Below are positions 39,440 to 48,201 of a stretch of DNA of 54,493 bases, piece by piece (positions within the stretch are counted from its first letter, which is position 1; each line of letters begins with the position of its first letter). A program made the translations under genes and the position numbers. Source of the stretch: Thermomonas sp. (lineage in GTDB: Bacteria > Pseudomonadota > Gammaproteobacteria > Xanthomonadales > Xanthomonadaceae). The notes under the pieces are model-generated. The model ran no database searches. It was not told the DNA's origin and was given only the letters and a program-made list of their open reading frames with translations. The stretch spans positions 1 to 54,493 of the forward strand of contig NZ_JAHRWW010000039.1 of NCBI RefSeq assembly GCF_019104945.1. The letters run 5' to 3'.

Positions 39440-40695
39440 AGCGCGTTCCAATGGTTTGCTGGCTGTTCTTCCGCAAGAATGGCGTCTAGCGTTTGGCGGC
39501 GGCGAATCACCGCATAGCGCTCATCATCAACAAGCACTTCTGCAGGCAGCGGCCGCGAGTTATAGGTCGAGGCCATCGACATGCCATACGCGCCCGCGCT
39601 CATTACCGCGACAAGATCGCCAGCCTCACAGCGCGGCAGCGTGCGCTGCACGGCAAAAGTATCGCCGGTTTCACATACAGGCCCAACCACGTCGTATGCC
39701 AGCGCCTCACGCGTGGCATTGCTGCCCACGCGAACAATGTCGTGCCATGCTTCATACAAACTAGGCCGCAGCAGATCATTCATGGCGGCATCCAGCACCA
39801 AAAAGCGTCGCGCCTGCCCCTGTTTTTCTAAAATGACCCGCGACAGCAGCACGCCAGATTCCGCCACCAGCCAGCGCCCAGGTTCCACCAAAATGCGCCC
39901 AGTAAAGCCGTGCAGCGCTTCTCTAATTGCCTGTGCATAGTCGTGCGCATCGGGGGCTTGCTCGCCATCGCGATAGCGAACGCCCAAGCCGCCGCCCACA
40001 TCAATACTGGCGATCGTATGCCCAGCGGATTCTAACGATTTCCAAAAACCCGCCATGCGGGCCAAGGCTTCTCGCACGGGCGCAAGATCAAGCAGCTGCG
40101 AACCGATGTGCATATGCAGCCCATCAAGCTGCACATTCGGCCACTGATCTTTGCCTTCAAACCATGTGCGTGCTTCATCCATGCTCACGCCAAATTTATT
40201 CTCAGCTTTCCCTGTAGAAATTTTGGCGTGCGTTTTTGCATCCACATCGGGGTTGATCCGTACCGAAGCGCGCGCCATTTCGCCGCGCGTCGCCGCAATG
40301 CGTTGGATCGCCTCTAGCTCAGCGCGCGACTCTAAATTAAACCGGCCAATGCCTGCATCCAATGCGAGACTAATTTCCGCATCGGTTTTGCCAACACCTG
40401 AGAACACGATATTTTCTGCCGCGATACCTGCACGCAAGGCGCGTTGCAATTCCCCTCCAGAAACAATATCCGCCCCCGCACCTTCTTTTGCGATCAACTG
40501 CAAGATTGCGCCATTGCCATTGGCTTTGACTGCATAGCGAATGCCCGCATCCAAGCCATTAAGCGCTTCGCGCAGCGACCGCAGTTTATTGAGGATGGCC
40601 GGCGCGGAATACACATACAACGGTGTTCCCTCTTGGCTTGCCAGCTTGTGAAGATCCAATGCAGGAAATAGTTCGGCGGTTGCGTCGTTCAACAT
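39436..40695 (-). CDS. lysA: Diaminopimelate decarboxylase
   Basis: Decarboxylates meso-DAP to L-lysine with PLP. The 419-aa protein has the Schiff-base Lys57 in RYAVKANGNG, HIGSQLLDL, the GGG phosphate loop IDVGGGLGVRY, EPGRWLVAESG and the C-terminal AGAYGMSMASTYNSRP. All are typical of a single-function LysA. The ATG at 40695 has GAGG upstream. A terminator for the TonB receptor gene lies 15 bp before it, so lysA needs its own promoter in the 40-80 bp upstream. The serine hydrolase is coupled downstream. Confidence 0.95.
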   Translation of the reverse strand: MLNDATAELFPALDLHKLASQEGTPLYVYSAPAILNKLRSLREALNGLDAGIRYAVKANGNGAILQLIAKEGAGADIVSGGELQRALRAGIAAENIVFSGVGKTDAEISLALDAGIGRFNLESRAELEAIQRIAATRGEMARASVRINPDVDAKTHAKISTGKAENKFGVSMDEARTWFEGKDQWPNVQLDGLHMHIGSQLLDLAPVREALARMAGFWKSLESAGHTIASIDVGGGLGVRYRDGEQAPDAHDYAQAIREALHGFTGRILVEPGRWLVAESGVLLSRVILEKQGQARRFLVLDAAMNDLLRPSLYEAWHDIVRVGSNATREALAYDVVGPVCETGDTFAVQRTLPRCEAGDLVAVMSAGAYGMSMASTYNSRPLPAEVLVDDERYAVIRRRQTLDAILAEEQPANHWNAL

Positions 40696-40705
40696 GGGGG
40701 AGCCT

Positions 40706-40741
40706 CAAATAAAAAGAGGCGGCCTAAAATTTCAGGCCGCC
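40706..40741 (-). terminator. Intrinsic terminator of the TonB-dependent receptor gene
   Basis: The inverted repeat GGCGGCCT (40718-40725) / AGGCCGCC (40734-40741) is followed on the minus strand by a T-rich tail, TCTTTTTATTT. It lies 41 bp after the receptor stop and before lysA. Confidence 0.85.
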
Positions 40742-40782
40742 GTCAAGGGGTACAACAGCACGGGAGGAACGTACAACAACGA

Positions 40783-43700
40783 TTAGAAGTTATAGGTCAA
40801 CACCAACTGCGCCGAGCGCGGCGCCGTCCAATTGGAGCCTTCACCAAAGGTTTCACGATACACCCCAGGGGTGACCTCATAGCGTGTGCGAACGCGTACT
40901 TCGGTCTGCTGATTGAGCAGGTTGAACACCGAGAAACGCACCTTCAGATCTACGTCCGGCACCGGCAGCGTCCATGTGACGCTTGCACCTAGATCGTATG
41001 TCCAAGGCATACGACCAAATGCCCCTAGCTCGCTGTATTGATAGGTGCGCTGCGCATAAGGCGCTGTGCAATTACTCACACAAATCCAGCCCGAACCGCC
41101 GCCGCTAAATTCGCCGGAAGAACCTGCCGCCCGGTTATCGCCCGGCCAGTAGGTGCCGTATGCGGTAATCGGCCCACCAGAAAGCACGGTCAACGTTGAG
41201 CCAAACGACCACATATCGTTCAACTTATAGCTACCGCGCAGCTTGACCTGATGACGGTGATCGTTAAACAGCACACCATAGCGCTCGTTCACCGCTGGGT
41301 GGTCGTAGTACTGCACCATGCCGGTGTCGTTATAACCGGTATCCGAATTCACCGGGCCTTCGAAGTTACCGGTGGACTTCGACCACAGATAGCTGGCATT
41401 GAATGCCCACTTACCATCCCAAGCACGGTCAATCTGGAACTCAACCGCCTTATATTCGCGCTTCGGTCGCTTGTAACCAATAATTTCACCATTGGTTTTC
41501 TTATAACCATCCACGCTGGTATCCAGCTCAACCCAGCCGCCTTGACCATTGCCCGTATCGTCACACCACAGCGTATTTTTCTCACCCGGGTTGATGATCG
41601 GCCAGTTGAAACCAGAAGGACAGTTGGCCGCCGTGGTGATGCGCGTATCTTCAATCGTACGCGTCATCCGGCGATAAGTGGCATTGACACCCCACGACCA
41701 CGCCTCGTCGATCGCACGCTCATAGCCAAGGATGGCTTCATCCTGAAACACCGCCTTCAGATCTTTCGGGAAGATACCGCGCAGATCATCGCCGCCGGTA
41801 TTCATACTGGTATCGGTGGGGCCAATTTGTGTGCCAACTTTCGGCGTCAAATAGGTGGCGCCCGTTTCCGGATTGGTGGCCTGTTCCCAACCTAAGAGGT
41901 TGTAGAAGCTGTACTCATCCACCATGCCGCCTGCAAACGAGGTGCTGATGATATTGGTCACCGGCAGGTAGTAGCGCCCCAAGTTACCGTAGAGCTTGGT
42001 GGTGCCATCGCCCTTCATATCCCAGCTGAAGCCGCCGCGCGGTGCAACAAGGTTTTTAATATCGATAAACGCACCGCCACTCGCGGTTCTATTCTGAAAG
42101 CTATCAATACGAACACCCAAGTTCAGCAAGAAGCTATCGGTGATGTTCCAGTTATCTTCGAGGTAATACGCGTTGTTGACGGTTTCAAACGAACCCCCAG
42201 ACACCTTATGGCGCTTGCGGATCACATCGGTATTTTGGCTGAGAAACACGCCCGAACCATCCACAATTTCCACGCCAGCGTTGAGTGTCATCGCCAGCAA
42301 CGCATCGCCACCCGGCCCCGGATAGAACAAGCTTTGATCGGTGGTGAGCTTTTCTTGATCCAAACCAAAGCGCAGCAAGTGGTTGCCAAGGCTCCATTCA
42401 AAATCCATGCGGCCAATCTTGCGCGTGTTATTCATCTTGGTAACCGAGCTGCCCGTTGGGTGGCAGCCAACGGTTTTACCCACTAGAGCGGCGGCACCGG
42501 CATAACTTGCGTCCACCGAAATCGAGTTGCACGCATCATCCAGTAGCGAGTGGGTATAAGCATTACGGTCGTTCTCACCGTACATCGCCTTGGCTACAAA
42601 GTTTTCGCCAAAATGACCGGTATAGGTTAGCGTCCAGTTCTTACCGCCAAAATCGTTGAGCGTGTCGCCGCCGTAGCTGCCCTTCGCTGCACTGTCCCAG
42701 TCATAGGCATAGGCAGACGCAGTTGAGTCACCCTTATCGGAGAACGCCATAAACGACAGCGCGTGGTTATCGGTGAGATTCCAATCTAGGCGCGTGCCCC
42801 AGAAGCCATTACTCGACTCGACTTCGCTCCAATCAGAACCCGTGTTATCGGTGTTGCCGGAGCTGAAATCCTGATTTTCAAACATCGCAAAGAAGAACAG
42901 GCGATCTTTCAAAATAGGGCCCGATGCCCAGACGTTGGTTTTTGTCAGGCTCGAACGGTCATGGCTACCACGCACATAAGTAGTGGGCGCTGTGGGATGC
43001 GTGAATACATGATCGTCGGTCTTGGCATTGAACGCAGCGGGCTCAAACGTCAGCTCGGCACCACCGTGAAACTCATTGCCGCCCGAGCGCACCGAGGCGT
43101 TGATGACGCCGCCTGTGCTGCGCCCAAATTCCACCGAATAGCCGCCGGTTTTGACTTGGAACTGATCGAAGAACGCGAACGGCGCACTGGAGTTGCCCTG
43201 ACGGCGGTAGAAGTCCGTCACGTTCAGTCCGTTAATGTAAATCTGATTTTCAGCAACGGAAGAACCACCAAACGAGATACCGCCAAACGACGAATTACCC
43301 TTGATGACGCCCGGCGCTAGCAATGCAACCGACCCCATGCTTTGCGCCACTGGGAGCCGCGCAAGTTCTTGGCGATCAATGACGGTGGCTGTGCCGGTTG
43401 AATGCACGTCCACATGATTGACCACACCACTCCCAATCACCTGCACAGCATCTAGATTGGTGAGCCCTGCATCACTGCGCACATTGACGGTAGTGGTGCT
43501 GCCCAGATCCACAGTGAAGGCCACCGGCGCAGCGGCGCCAGCGGTGAGCTTGTAGTTACCCGGCGGCAACTGGCCAATACGGTAAGTACCGTCTTTATTG
43601 ACGGTGGCGGTTCGGCTTAACCCTGTTGCGGTGTTGACCACCACAACGGTATCGCCTGCGCTGGCGCGTCCGGCGACACCACCCGTTGCGGTTTGTGCCA

Positions 43701-43785
43701 ATGCTGGCGCGGCAACCAAAGATGATAGGCACAAGCCCAGCGCCGCAGTGAGCATGGACTTACGCATAGAACGGCTACAACGCAT
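40783..43785 (-). CDS. Oar-like TonB-dependent outer-membrane receptor
   Basis: A 1000-aa outer-membrane protein. The signal peptide (to about residue 31, ending APALA) is followed by a carboxypeptidase-regulatory-like domain (35-85, DGTYRIGQLPPGNYKLTAG), then a plug domain (to about 260) and a long beta-barrel ending LVLTYNF with the usual terminal Phe. This is the Oar/TonB-receptor type of Xanthomonadales. The ATG at 43785 has GGGGAG; the frame is open 126 codons further but that stretch is non-coding. The ligand is unknown. It is divergent from the NlpC/P60 gene, which suggests muropeptides; oligopeptides are the alternative. Confidence 0.88.
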   Translation of the reverse strand: MRCSRSMRKSMLTAALGLCLSSLVAAPALAQTATGGVAGRASAGDTVVVVNTATGLSRTATVNKDGTYRIGQLPPGNYKLTAGAAAPVAFTVDLGSTTTVNVRSDAGLTNLDAVQVIGSGVVNHVDVHSTGTATVIDRQELARLPVAQSMGSVALLAPGVIKGNSSFGGISFGGSSVAENQIYINGLNVTDFYRRQGNSSAPFAFFDQFQVKTGGYSVEFGRSTGGVINASVRSGGNEFHGGAELTFEPAAFNAKTDDHVFTHPTAPTTYVRGSHDRSSLTKTNVWASGPILKDRLFFFAMFENQDFSSGNTDNTGSDWSEVESSNGFWGTRLDWNLTDNHALSFMAFSDKGDSTASAYAYDWDSAAKGSYGGDTLNDFGGKNWTLTYTGHFGENFVAKAMYGENDRNAYTHSLLDDACNSISVDASYAGAAALVGKTVGCHPTGSSVTKMNNTRKIGRMDFEWSLGNHLLRFGLDQEKLTTDQSLFYPGPGGDALLAMTLNAGVEIVDGSGVFLSQNTDVIRKRHKVSGGSFETVNNAYYLEDNWNITDSFLLNLGVRIDSFQNRTASGGAFIDIKNLVAPRGGFSWDMKGDGTTKLYGNLGRYYLPVTNIISTSFAGGMVDEYSFYNLLGWEQATNPETGATYLTPKVGTQIGPTDTSMNTGGDDLRGIFPKDLKAVFQDEAILGYERAIDEAWSWGVNATYRRMTRTIEDTRITTAANCPSGFNWPIINPGEKNTLWCDDTGNGQGGWVELDTSVDGYKKTNGEIIGYKRPKREYKAVEFQIDRAWDGKWAFNASYLWSKSTGNFEGPVNSDTGYNDTGMVQYYDHPAVNERYGVLFNDHRHQVKLRGSYKLNDMWSFGSTLTVLSGGPITAYGTYWPGDNRAAGSSGEFSGGGSGWICVSNCTAPYAQRTYQYSELGAFGRMPWTYDLGASVTWTLPVPDVDLKVRFSVFNLLNQQTEVRVRTRYEVTPGVYRETFGEGSNWTAPRSAQLVLTYNF

Positions 43786-43885
43786 AACGACTCCCCAAAT
43801 GGTTGGCTTCAATATGTGAACTGTCCGATGCCCGTCCTCACCTTGACGCGCTCCGCCAACAGCGGGCAGGCATTCGTTAAAGAGA

Positions 43886-43914
43886 TGTGTACCACGGCAA
43901 ATAAGGCTGGTCAA
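43886..43914 (-). promoter_or_regulatory. Putative leftward promoter of the TonB receptor
   Basis: On the minus strand, TTGACC (43909-43914) and TACACA (43886-43891) are separated by exactly 17 bp. The leader to the ATG at 43785 would be about 95 nt. The -35 overlaps the -35 proposed for the opposite direction. Confidence 0.4.
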
Positions 43915-43946
43915 TAATTTATTCTTAGCGTATATATGTGAAGAAT
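43908..43946 (+). promoter_or_regulatory. Putative rightward promoter with 26-bp palindromic operator
   Basis: TGGTCA (43908-43913), 17 bp, then TATATA (43931-43936) would start the NlpC/P60-epimerase operon near 43943. A 26-bp imperfect palindrome spans 43921-43946: outer arms ATTCTT and AAGAAT, with 10 of 13 base pairs matched and TATATA at the centre. A protein bound here would cover the rightward -10. It is a natural candidate operator for the RpiR-type regulator encoded in the operon. Confidence 0.45.
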
Positions 43947-44019
43947 CACCTATTACGCAACCACTGCAGCCAGCCCTTAAAATGACGACAACATCCCATT
44001 CCACTGCCGTGGTAAAGAC

Positions 44020-45447
44020 ATGAATCCGCCGTATCGACACCATCGTTATCGCCATGCCGCACCGCTGCTTGCTGCTGCGCTCGCCATGGCATTGCATGTG
44101 CTGCCCGCTGCGGCGCAAAACGCACCGCTGCCAGTTCCAGCAAGTGGGGTGATTGGCATGCAAGACGCCTATCTAACACCCGAATTTTGGATCCACCGCC
44201 AGCAGGCTCCAGACGCCATTTTGTTGCCGCGCAGCACGATCAATGCGCGCAATACGCGGCTGCTGCAACAAGATCCTTCCATGCATAACATCGCGGCATT
44301 TCCAGCCACGCTCTCTCGGGCCAAGGTGGAAGCATGGATCACCAACCTCGCCGCACCGCCCAGCAAACCGCTTTGGGATGAAGCCAGCAAACCCATCAGC
44401 AAAACCACGCTGGATGCGGTTATGGCCAACCGCGCCCTTGCTGCAATTCCGGCAACCCAGCCCACGCGCTACGGCCTGGCCATCCACCGCACCGATCAGC
44501 GCGCGTTTCCAACCTCATTCCGGGTATTTTCAACGCAGGGCGAAACCGATATTGACCGCTTTCAAGAAAGCGCCCTATTTCCCGGTGACGCAGTGGTGAT
44601 TGCCCATACCAGCCGCGACGGCAAATGGCTGTTTGTTGTAAGCGAACGCTACGCTGCATGGGTTGAAACCAGCACGATTGCGGAAGGCACACGCGACGCC
44701 GTTTTAGGCTATGCCACACGCTTACCCTACCGCGTCATTACCGGCGCAAAACCCAGCACCGTATTCACTCGCGAGCAGCCGCAGCTGTCCGAACTGCAAC
44801 TTGATATGGGCACGCGTGTACCGTTGGCTAGCGCAGCACCTGATCAACCCGTTAACGGGCAACACCCGTACACCGCATGGATAGTTGACCTACCGCTACG
44901 CGGCACCAATGGCAAACTGCAATTTGCCCCTGCATTACTACCGCGCATTGCCGACAGCAGCGCCGATTATCTGCCACTGACACACAGCACTATCGTGCGT
45001 CAAGCCTTCAAATTTTTAGGCGAACGTTACGGCTGGGGGCATTCGTACAACGCGCGTGATTGCAGCGGTTTTGTCTCCGACGTGTACCGCAGCATGGGCG
45101 TGCAGATGCCGCGCAATACCAGTGCGCAGGCTGTGAGCCCTGCTTTTAAGCGCACTGCGTTCACGGCCAATAGCAGCCGCGCCGAACGCATGGCCGCAGT
45201 CGCTGCGCTCGATGTGGGCGATCTCATCTACATCCCCGGCCACGTCATGATGTATATCGGCACGATCGACGGCCAGCCTTGGGTCATTCACGACACCAAC
45301 GGCGGCAGCTATCTCGGCCAAGACGGCAAGCTGCACAGCATGCATTTGAACGGCGTTTCCGTCACACCGCTCCTTCCTTTGCGCTTCAACAAAACAACCG
45401 ATTACGTGGATCGCATCACCAATATCGTGCGAGTAACCCAAGAATGA
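44020..45447 (+). CDS. Exported NlpC/P60 endopeptidase with SH3 domains (YkfC-like)
   Basis: A 475-aa cell-wall peptidase with a signal peptide (1-33). Residues 150-310 form SH3-like bacterial domains (WLFVVSERYAAWV; YTAWIVDLPLRG). The C-terminal NlpC/P60 domain has Cys348 (RDCSGFVSDVYRSMG), His408 (PGHVMMYIG) and His424 (VIHDTNGG). The layout matches YkfC-type gamma-D-glutamyl-diaminopimelate endopeptidases that release L-Ala-D-Glu from murein peptides. The next gene, coupled by ATGA, is the epimerase for exactly that dipeptide. The peptidase acts in the periplasm, unlike cytoplasmic YkfC of Bacillus. Confidence 0.88.
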   Translation: MNPPYRHHRYRHAAPLLAAALAMALHVLPAAAQNAPLPVPASGVIGMQDAYLTPEFWIHRQQAPDAILLPRSTINARNTRLLQQDPSMHNIAAFPATLSRAKVEAWITNLAAPPSKPLWDEASKPISKTTLDAVMANRALAAIPATQPTRYGLAIHRTDQRAFPTSFRVFSTQGETDIDRFQESALFPGDAVVIAHTSRDGKWLFVVSERYAAWVETSTIAEGTRDAVLGYATRLPYRVITGAKPSTVFTREQPQLSELQLDMGTRVPLASAAPDQPVNGQHPYTAWIVDLPLRGTNGKLQFAPALLPRIADSSADYLPLTHSTIVRQAFKFLGERYGWGHSYNARDCSGFVSDVYRSMGVQMPRNTSAQAVSPAFKRTAFTANSSRAERMAAVAALDVGDLIYIPGHVMMYIGTIDGQPWVIHDTNGGSYLGQDGKLHSMHLNGVSVTPLLPLRFNKTTDYVDRITNIVRVTQE

Positions 45448-46550
45448 AAATTACTGATATCCGCTTTGGCATGCTGCGCGTGCCGCTGAAAACGCCCTTC
45501 AAAACCGCGCTACGCACCGTCAACCAAGTGGAAGACGTCGTGGTGACCATCCATACCGATACCGGCAACACCGGCTACGGCAGCGCCCCGGCCACCGCCG
45601 TGATTACGGGCGACACCCACGGCTCAATCGTTGAAGCCGTGCGCCTATACATTGCACCGCGCCTGATCGGGCAAGAGATCGCCAACCTCAACCACCTCAC
45701 CTACTTGGTGCAAGGTGCAATGGAGAAAAACACCAGCGCCAAAGCCGCTGTAGAAATTGCGCTATACGACCTTTGGGGCCAGCTGTATAAGGCCCCCGTC
45801 TATCAGCTACTGGGCGGCGGCGAACCGGCCATTACCACCGACATCACCATTAGCGTGGACTACATCGACAAGATGGTGGCCGACGCATTAGACGCCGTTA
45901 ATCGCGGTTTTGAATCGCTCAAAATCAAAGTAGGTAAGGATATTGGCCTGGATATTGAACGTACCAAGGCCATTCATGCCGCGGTGGAAGGCCGCGCCCT
46001 GCTGCGTCTTGACGCCAACCAAGGCTGGACCGCTAAGCAGGCCGTATATGCCCTGCAAACGTTGGAAGATGCGGGGGTGAAACTGGAGCTGGTGGAACAA
46101 CCGGTAAAAGCGCACGACCTTGCCGGGATGCGCTATGTCACTGAGCGCGTACACACCCCAGTAATGGCCGATGAAAGCGTGTTCGGCCCGCGCGAAGTGG
46201 TGGAATTGATCCGCATGCGCGCTGCCGATATCGTCAATATCAAGCTGATGAAAACCGGCGGCATCTCGAATGCAGTGAAGCTCGCCGACATCTGCAGCCT
46301 CTATGGGATTGATTGCATGATCGGCTGTATGTTGGAATCTAGTATTGGGGTGGCCGCTGCCGTGCACTTGGCCGTGGCAAAATCGGACGTTATCAGCAAG
46401 GTGGATTTGGACGGGCCTTCACTATGCCAATACGATCCGGTTGCCAGTGGCGTTATTTTCAACGAATCGGAGATCAGCGTGACCAATGCACCGGGCTTAG
46501 GCATTCGCAGTATTGATGGGTTGACGCCTGTCCAAGAACTGGCCGCCTGA
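45444..46550 (+). CDS. ykfB: L-Ala-D/L-Glu epimerase
   Basis: A cytoplasmic enolase-superfamily enzyme (368 aa) that converts L-Ala-D-Glu to L-Ala-L-Glu, so that the dipeptide can be hydrolysed. Catalytic Lys160 and Lys162 (KIK), metal ligands Asp190, Glu218 and Asp243, Lys267 on the other face and the dipeptide-amine motif Asp321-x-Asp323 (DLDG) are all present. Arg24, thought to bind the Glu side chain in the Bacillus enzyme, is also at 24. The start at 45444 overlaps the NlpC/P60 stop (ATGA). No peptidase for the product is adjacent. Confidence 0.92.
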   Translation: MKITDIRFGMLRVPLKTPFKTALRTVNQVEDVVVTIHTDTGNTGYGSAPATAVITGDTHGSIVEAVRLYIAPRLIGQEIANLNHLTYLVQGAMEKNTSAKAAVEIALYDLWGQLYKAPVYQLLGGGEPAITTDITISVDYIDKMVADALDAVNRGFESLKIKVGKDIGLDIERTKAIHAAVEGRALLRLDANQGWTAKQAVYALQTLEDAGVKLELVEQPVKAHDLAGMRYVTERVHTPVMADESVFGPREVVELIRMRAADIVNIKLMKTGGISNAVKLADICSLYGIDCMIGCMLESSIGVAAAVHLAVAKSDVISKVDLDGPSLCQYDPVASGVIFNESEISVTNAPGLGIRSIDGLTPVQELAA

Positions 46551-46559
46551 GGCAACCGC

Positions 46560-47405
46560 GTGACAACGGCGCTCACTAAAATTCGCTCCGAACGCGACCA
46601 GATGTCGGCCATCGAGCGCCGCATTGCCGACTTCATCATCGACAATGCTCAGCTGCTGCGCGACTACTCCTCCCAGCAACTGGCCAACGCACTGGGCATC
46701 AGCCAATCCAGCGTAGTGAAGTTTTGCCAAAAGCTGGGATTTAAGGGCTATCCCGATCTAAAGCTTGCGATCAGCGAAGCGGTAATCCGCGCGGATACAG
46801 GCGCAGCGCCCAGCCCGCCAAAAGGTGCATCGCCCACCAGTGTGCAGGGCTATGACCTATGGCTGCGCAAATCTGAGGCGGAAGAGGCCACGCGTTTAAT
46901 CAACCCTGTTGGCACGCTTGCGCAAGTGGCGTCGATGATCGGCCAAGCGCATACCGTGTTTATTATTGGCCTTGGTGAAGACGACCTGCACGCGCGCACG
47001 CTTGCGCTGCGGCTAGCGCAGCTGGGTATTTTGACGGTGCACAATTTCGACACCGCACACATGACCGCCAGCCTCTCGGCCGCCAAGCCCGATGATGTGC
47101 TGTTGGCTTTTTCTGAACATGGATTACAGCCCACGCTAAGCCAACTCGCGCGGCACATGCGCAGCCAACAGGGCAAAGTGGTGACCATCACCCGCCACAG
47201 CGCCAACGCTCTGCGCGCGCACGCCGATATTCCGCTGCTTGTTGCCGCGCACGACGACCGCCCGCAGATCGAACCGTTGCTCTACCACTCGGCCCTGCAG
47301 CACCTTTTAGATCGCCTCTTCATTCGCCTTTACGAAGCCGACGACAGCCGCCGCACGCGCCTGCAGCAGACATTGGAGCTCACCCAACGCTGGTTAGAGT
47401 CCTGA
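46560..47405 (+). CDS. RpiR/MurR-family transcription regulator
   Basis: A 281-aa regulator with an N-terminal winged HTH (about 1-78, LANALGISQSSVVKFCQKLGF) and a C-terminal SIS domain (about 115-250). GTG at 46560 is the start, with GAGG 8 nt upstream. MurR, a family member, controls MurNAc use in E. coli. In this SIS domain the phosphosugar loops are altered: GLGEDD (137-142) in place of GxGxS and FSEHG (184-188) in place of SxSG. The effector may be something other than a phosphosugar, perhaps a murein peptide. It lies inside the salvage operon. Confidence 0.88.
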   Translation: MTTALTKIRSERDQMSAIERRIADFIIDNAQLLRDYSSQQLANALGISQSSVVKFCQKLGFKGYPDLKLAISEAVIRADTGAAPSPPKGASPTSVQGYDLWLRKSEAEEATRLINPVGTLAQVASMIGQAHTVFIIGLGEDDLHARTLALRLAQLGILTVHNFDTAHMTASLSAAKPDDVLLAFSEHGLQPTLSQLARHMRSQQGKVVTITRHSANALRAHADIPLLVAAHDDRPQIEPLLYHSALQHLLDRLFIRLYEADDSRRTRLQQTLELTQRWLES

Positions 47406-47424
47406 CCTGCTCATTGGATTATTT

Positions 47425-48201
47425 ATGCCGACATATCGCTTTGCCGCTGCACTCCTTGCCATGTCCACATTAACCGCCTGTGCCCACATGCCTGCCTCTG
47501 CTTCAAGCGAAGCCTCGCACTGGGCCAATGCCGCGCAAATGGTCGTGGTGACCCCCGCCAACTGGGAGGCCACCAGTGCCACGTTGCGCCGTTTTGAGCG
47601 TCACGATCAGCACTGGCAGCAAGTGGGCAGCGCGGTTTCTGTCACGCTTGGCCGCACCGGCAGCGCTTGGGGCATGGGGCTAAATGCCACGCGTAACGAT
47701 GGCCCAGTGAAGCGTGAAGGCGACGGCAAATCCCCCGCTGGCGTGTTTGCACTAGGCAGCGCATTTGGCTACGCCGAGCGTATCGCTACTGGCCTGCACT
47801 ATCAGCCGATGACCACCAACGACTGGTGCATCGATGTTCCCGCATCCAATTATTACAACCAGATCATCGACCGTAGCGTGGTGAAAGCGCCCTACCTCGA
47901 CCAGTCCAGCGAGCCCATGCGTCGCGACCTGCACGAAAACGGCGACCAACGTTATCGCGAAGGGTTCGTGATTCAACACAATGTCGACGGCAAAGCGCGC
48001 CAAGGTGGTAGCTGCATCTTCGCGCACCTATGGAAAGCACCCGGCGAAACCACCGCGGGCTGCACGGCGATGGCACCCGAGAGCATGGACACACTACTGG
48101 CGTGGCTGGATGAAAAGCGCCACCCTGTTTTTGTCTTGCTCCCCACCCCACAATACAGCGCACTACAGGCCTCTTGGGCGCTTCCGGAGATCGCCCCATG
48201 A
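47425..48201 (+). CDS. L,D-transpeptidase (YkuD-fold) lipoprotein
   Basis: A 258-aa exported protein with lipobox TLTAC (Cys19). It resembles the COG3786 branch of the YkuD/ErfK catalytic fold: a His201 region (GGSCIFAHLWKAPG) and the nucleophile Cys213 in AGCTAM, with the NRNDGPVKREGD-like N-terminal region seen at 89-100. Such proteins form or cut L,D-peptide bonds at DAP in murein. A carboxypeptidase role is as likely as transpeptidation. It follows rpiR by 19 bp and overlaps the symporter gene by 4 bp. Confidence 0.82.
   Translation: MPTYRFAAALLAMSTLTACAHMPASASSEASHWANAAQMVVVTPANWEATSATLRRFERHDQHWQQVGSAVSVTLGRTGSAWGMGLNATRNDGPVKREGDGKSPAGVFALGSAFGYAERIATGLHYQPMTTNDWCIDVPASNYYNQIIDRSVVKAPYLDQSSEPMRRDLHENGDQRYREGFVIQHNVDGKARQGGSCIFAHLWKAPGETTAGCTAMAPESMDTLLAWLDEKRHPVFVLLPTPQYSALQASWALPEIAP

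Noticed and set aside
43889-44014. 9-bp inverted repeat TACCACGGC / GCCGTGGTA separated by about 110 bp
   Set aside because: Too far apart for a simple operator and likely to arise by chance in a gap of this size.
43786-44163. Upstream extension of the TonB receptor frame
   Set aside because: It lacks a signal peptide, runs through the promoter region and into the NlpC/P60 gene; GGGGAG and a signal peptide fix the start at 43785.
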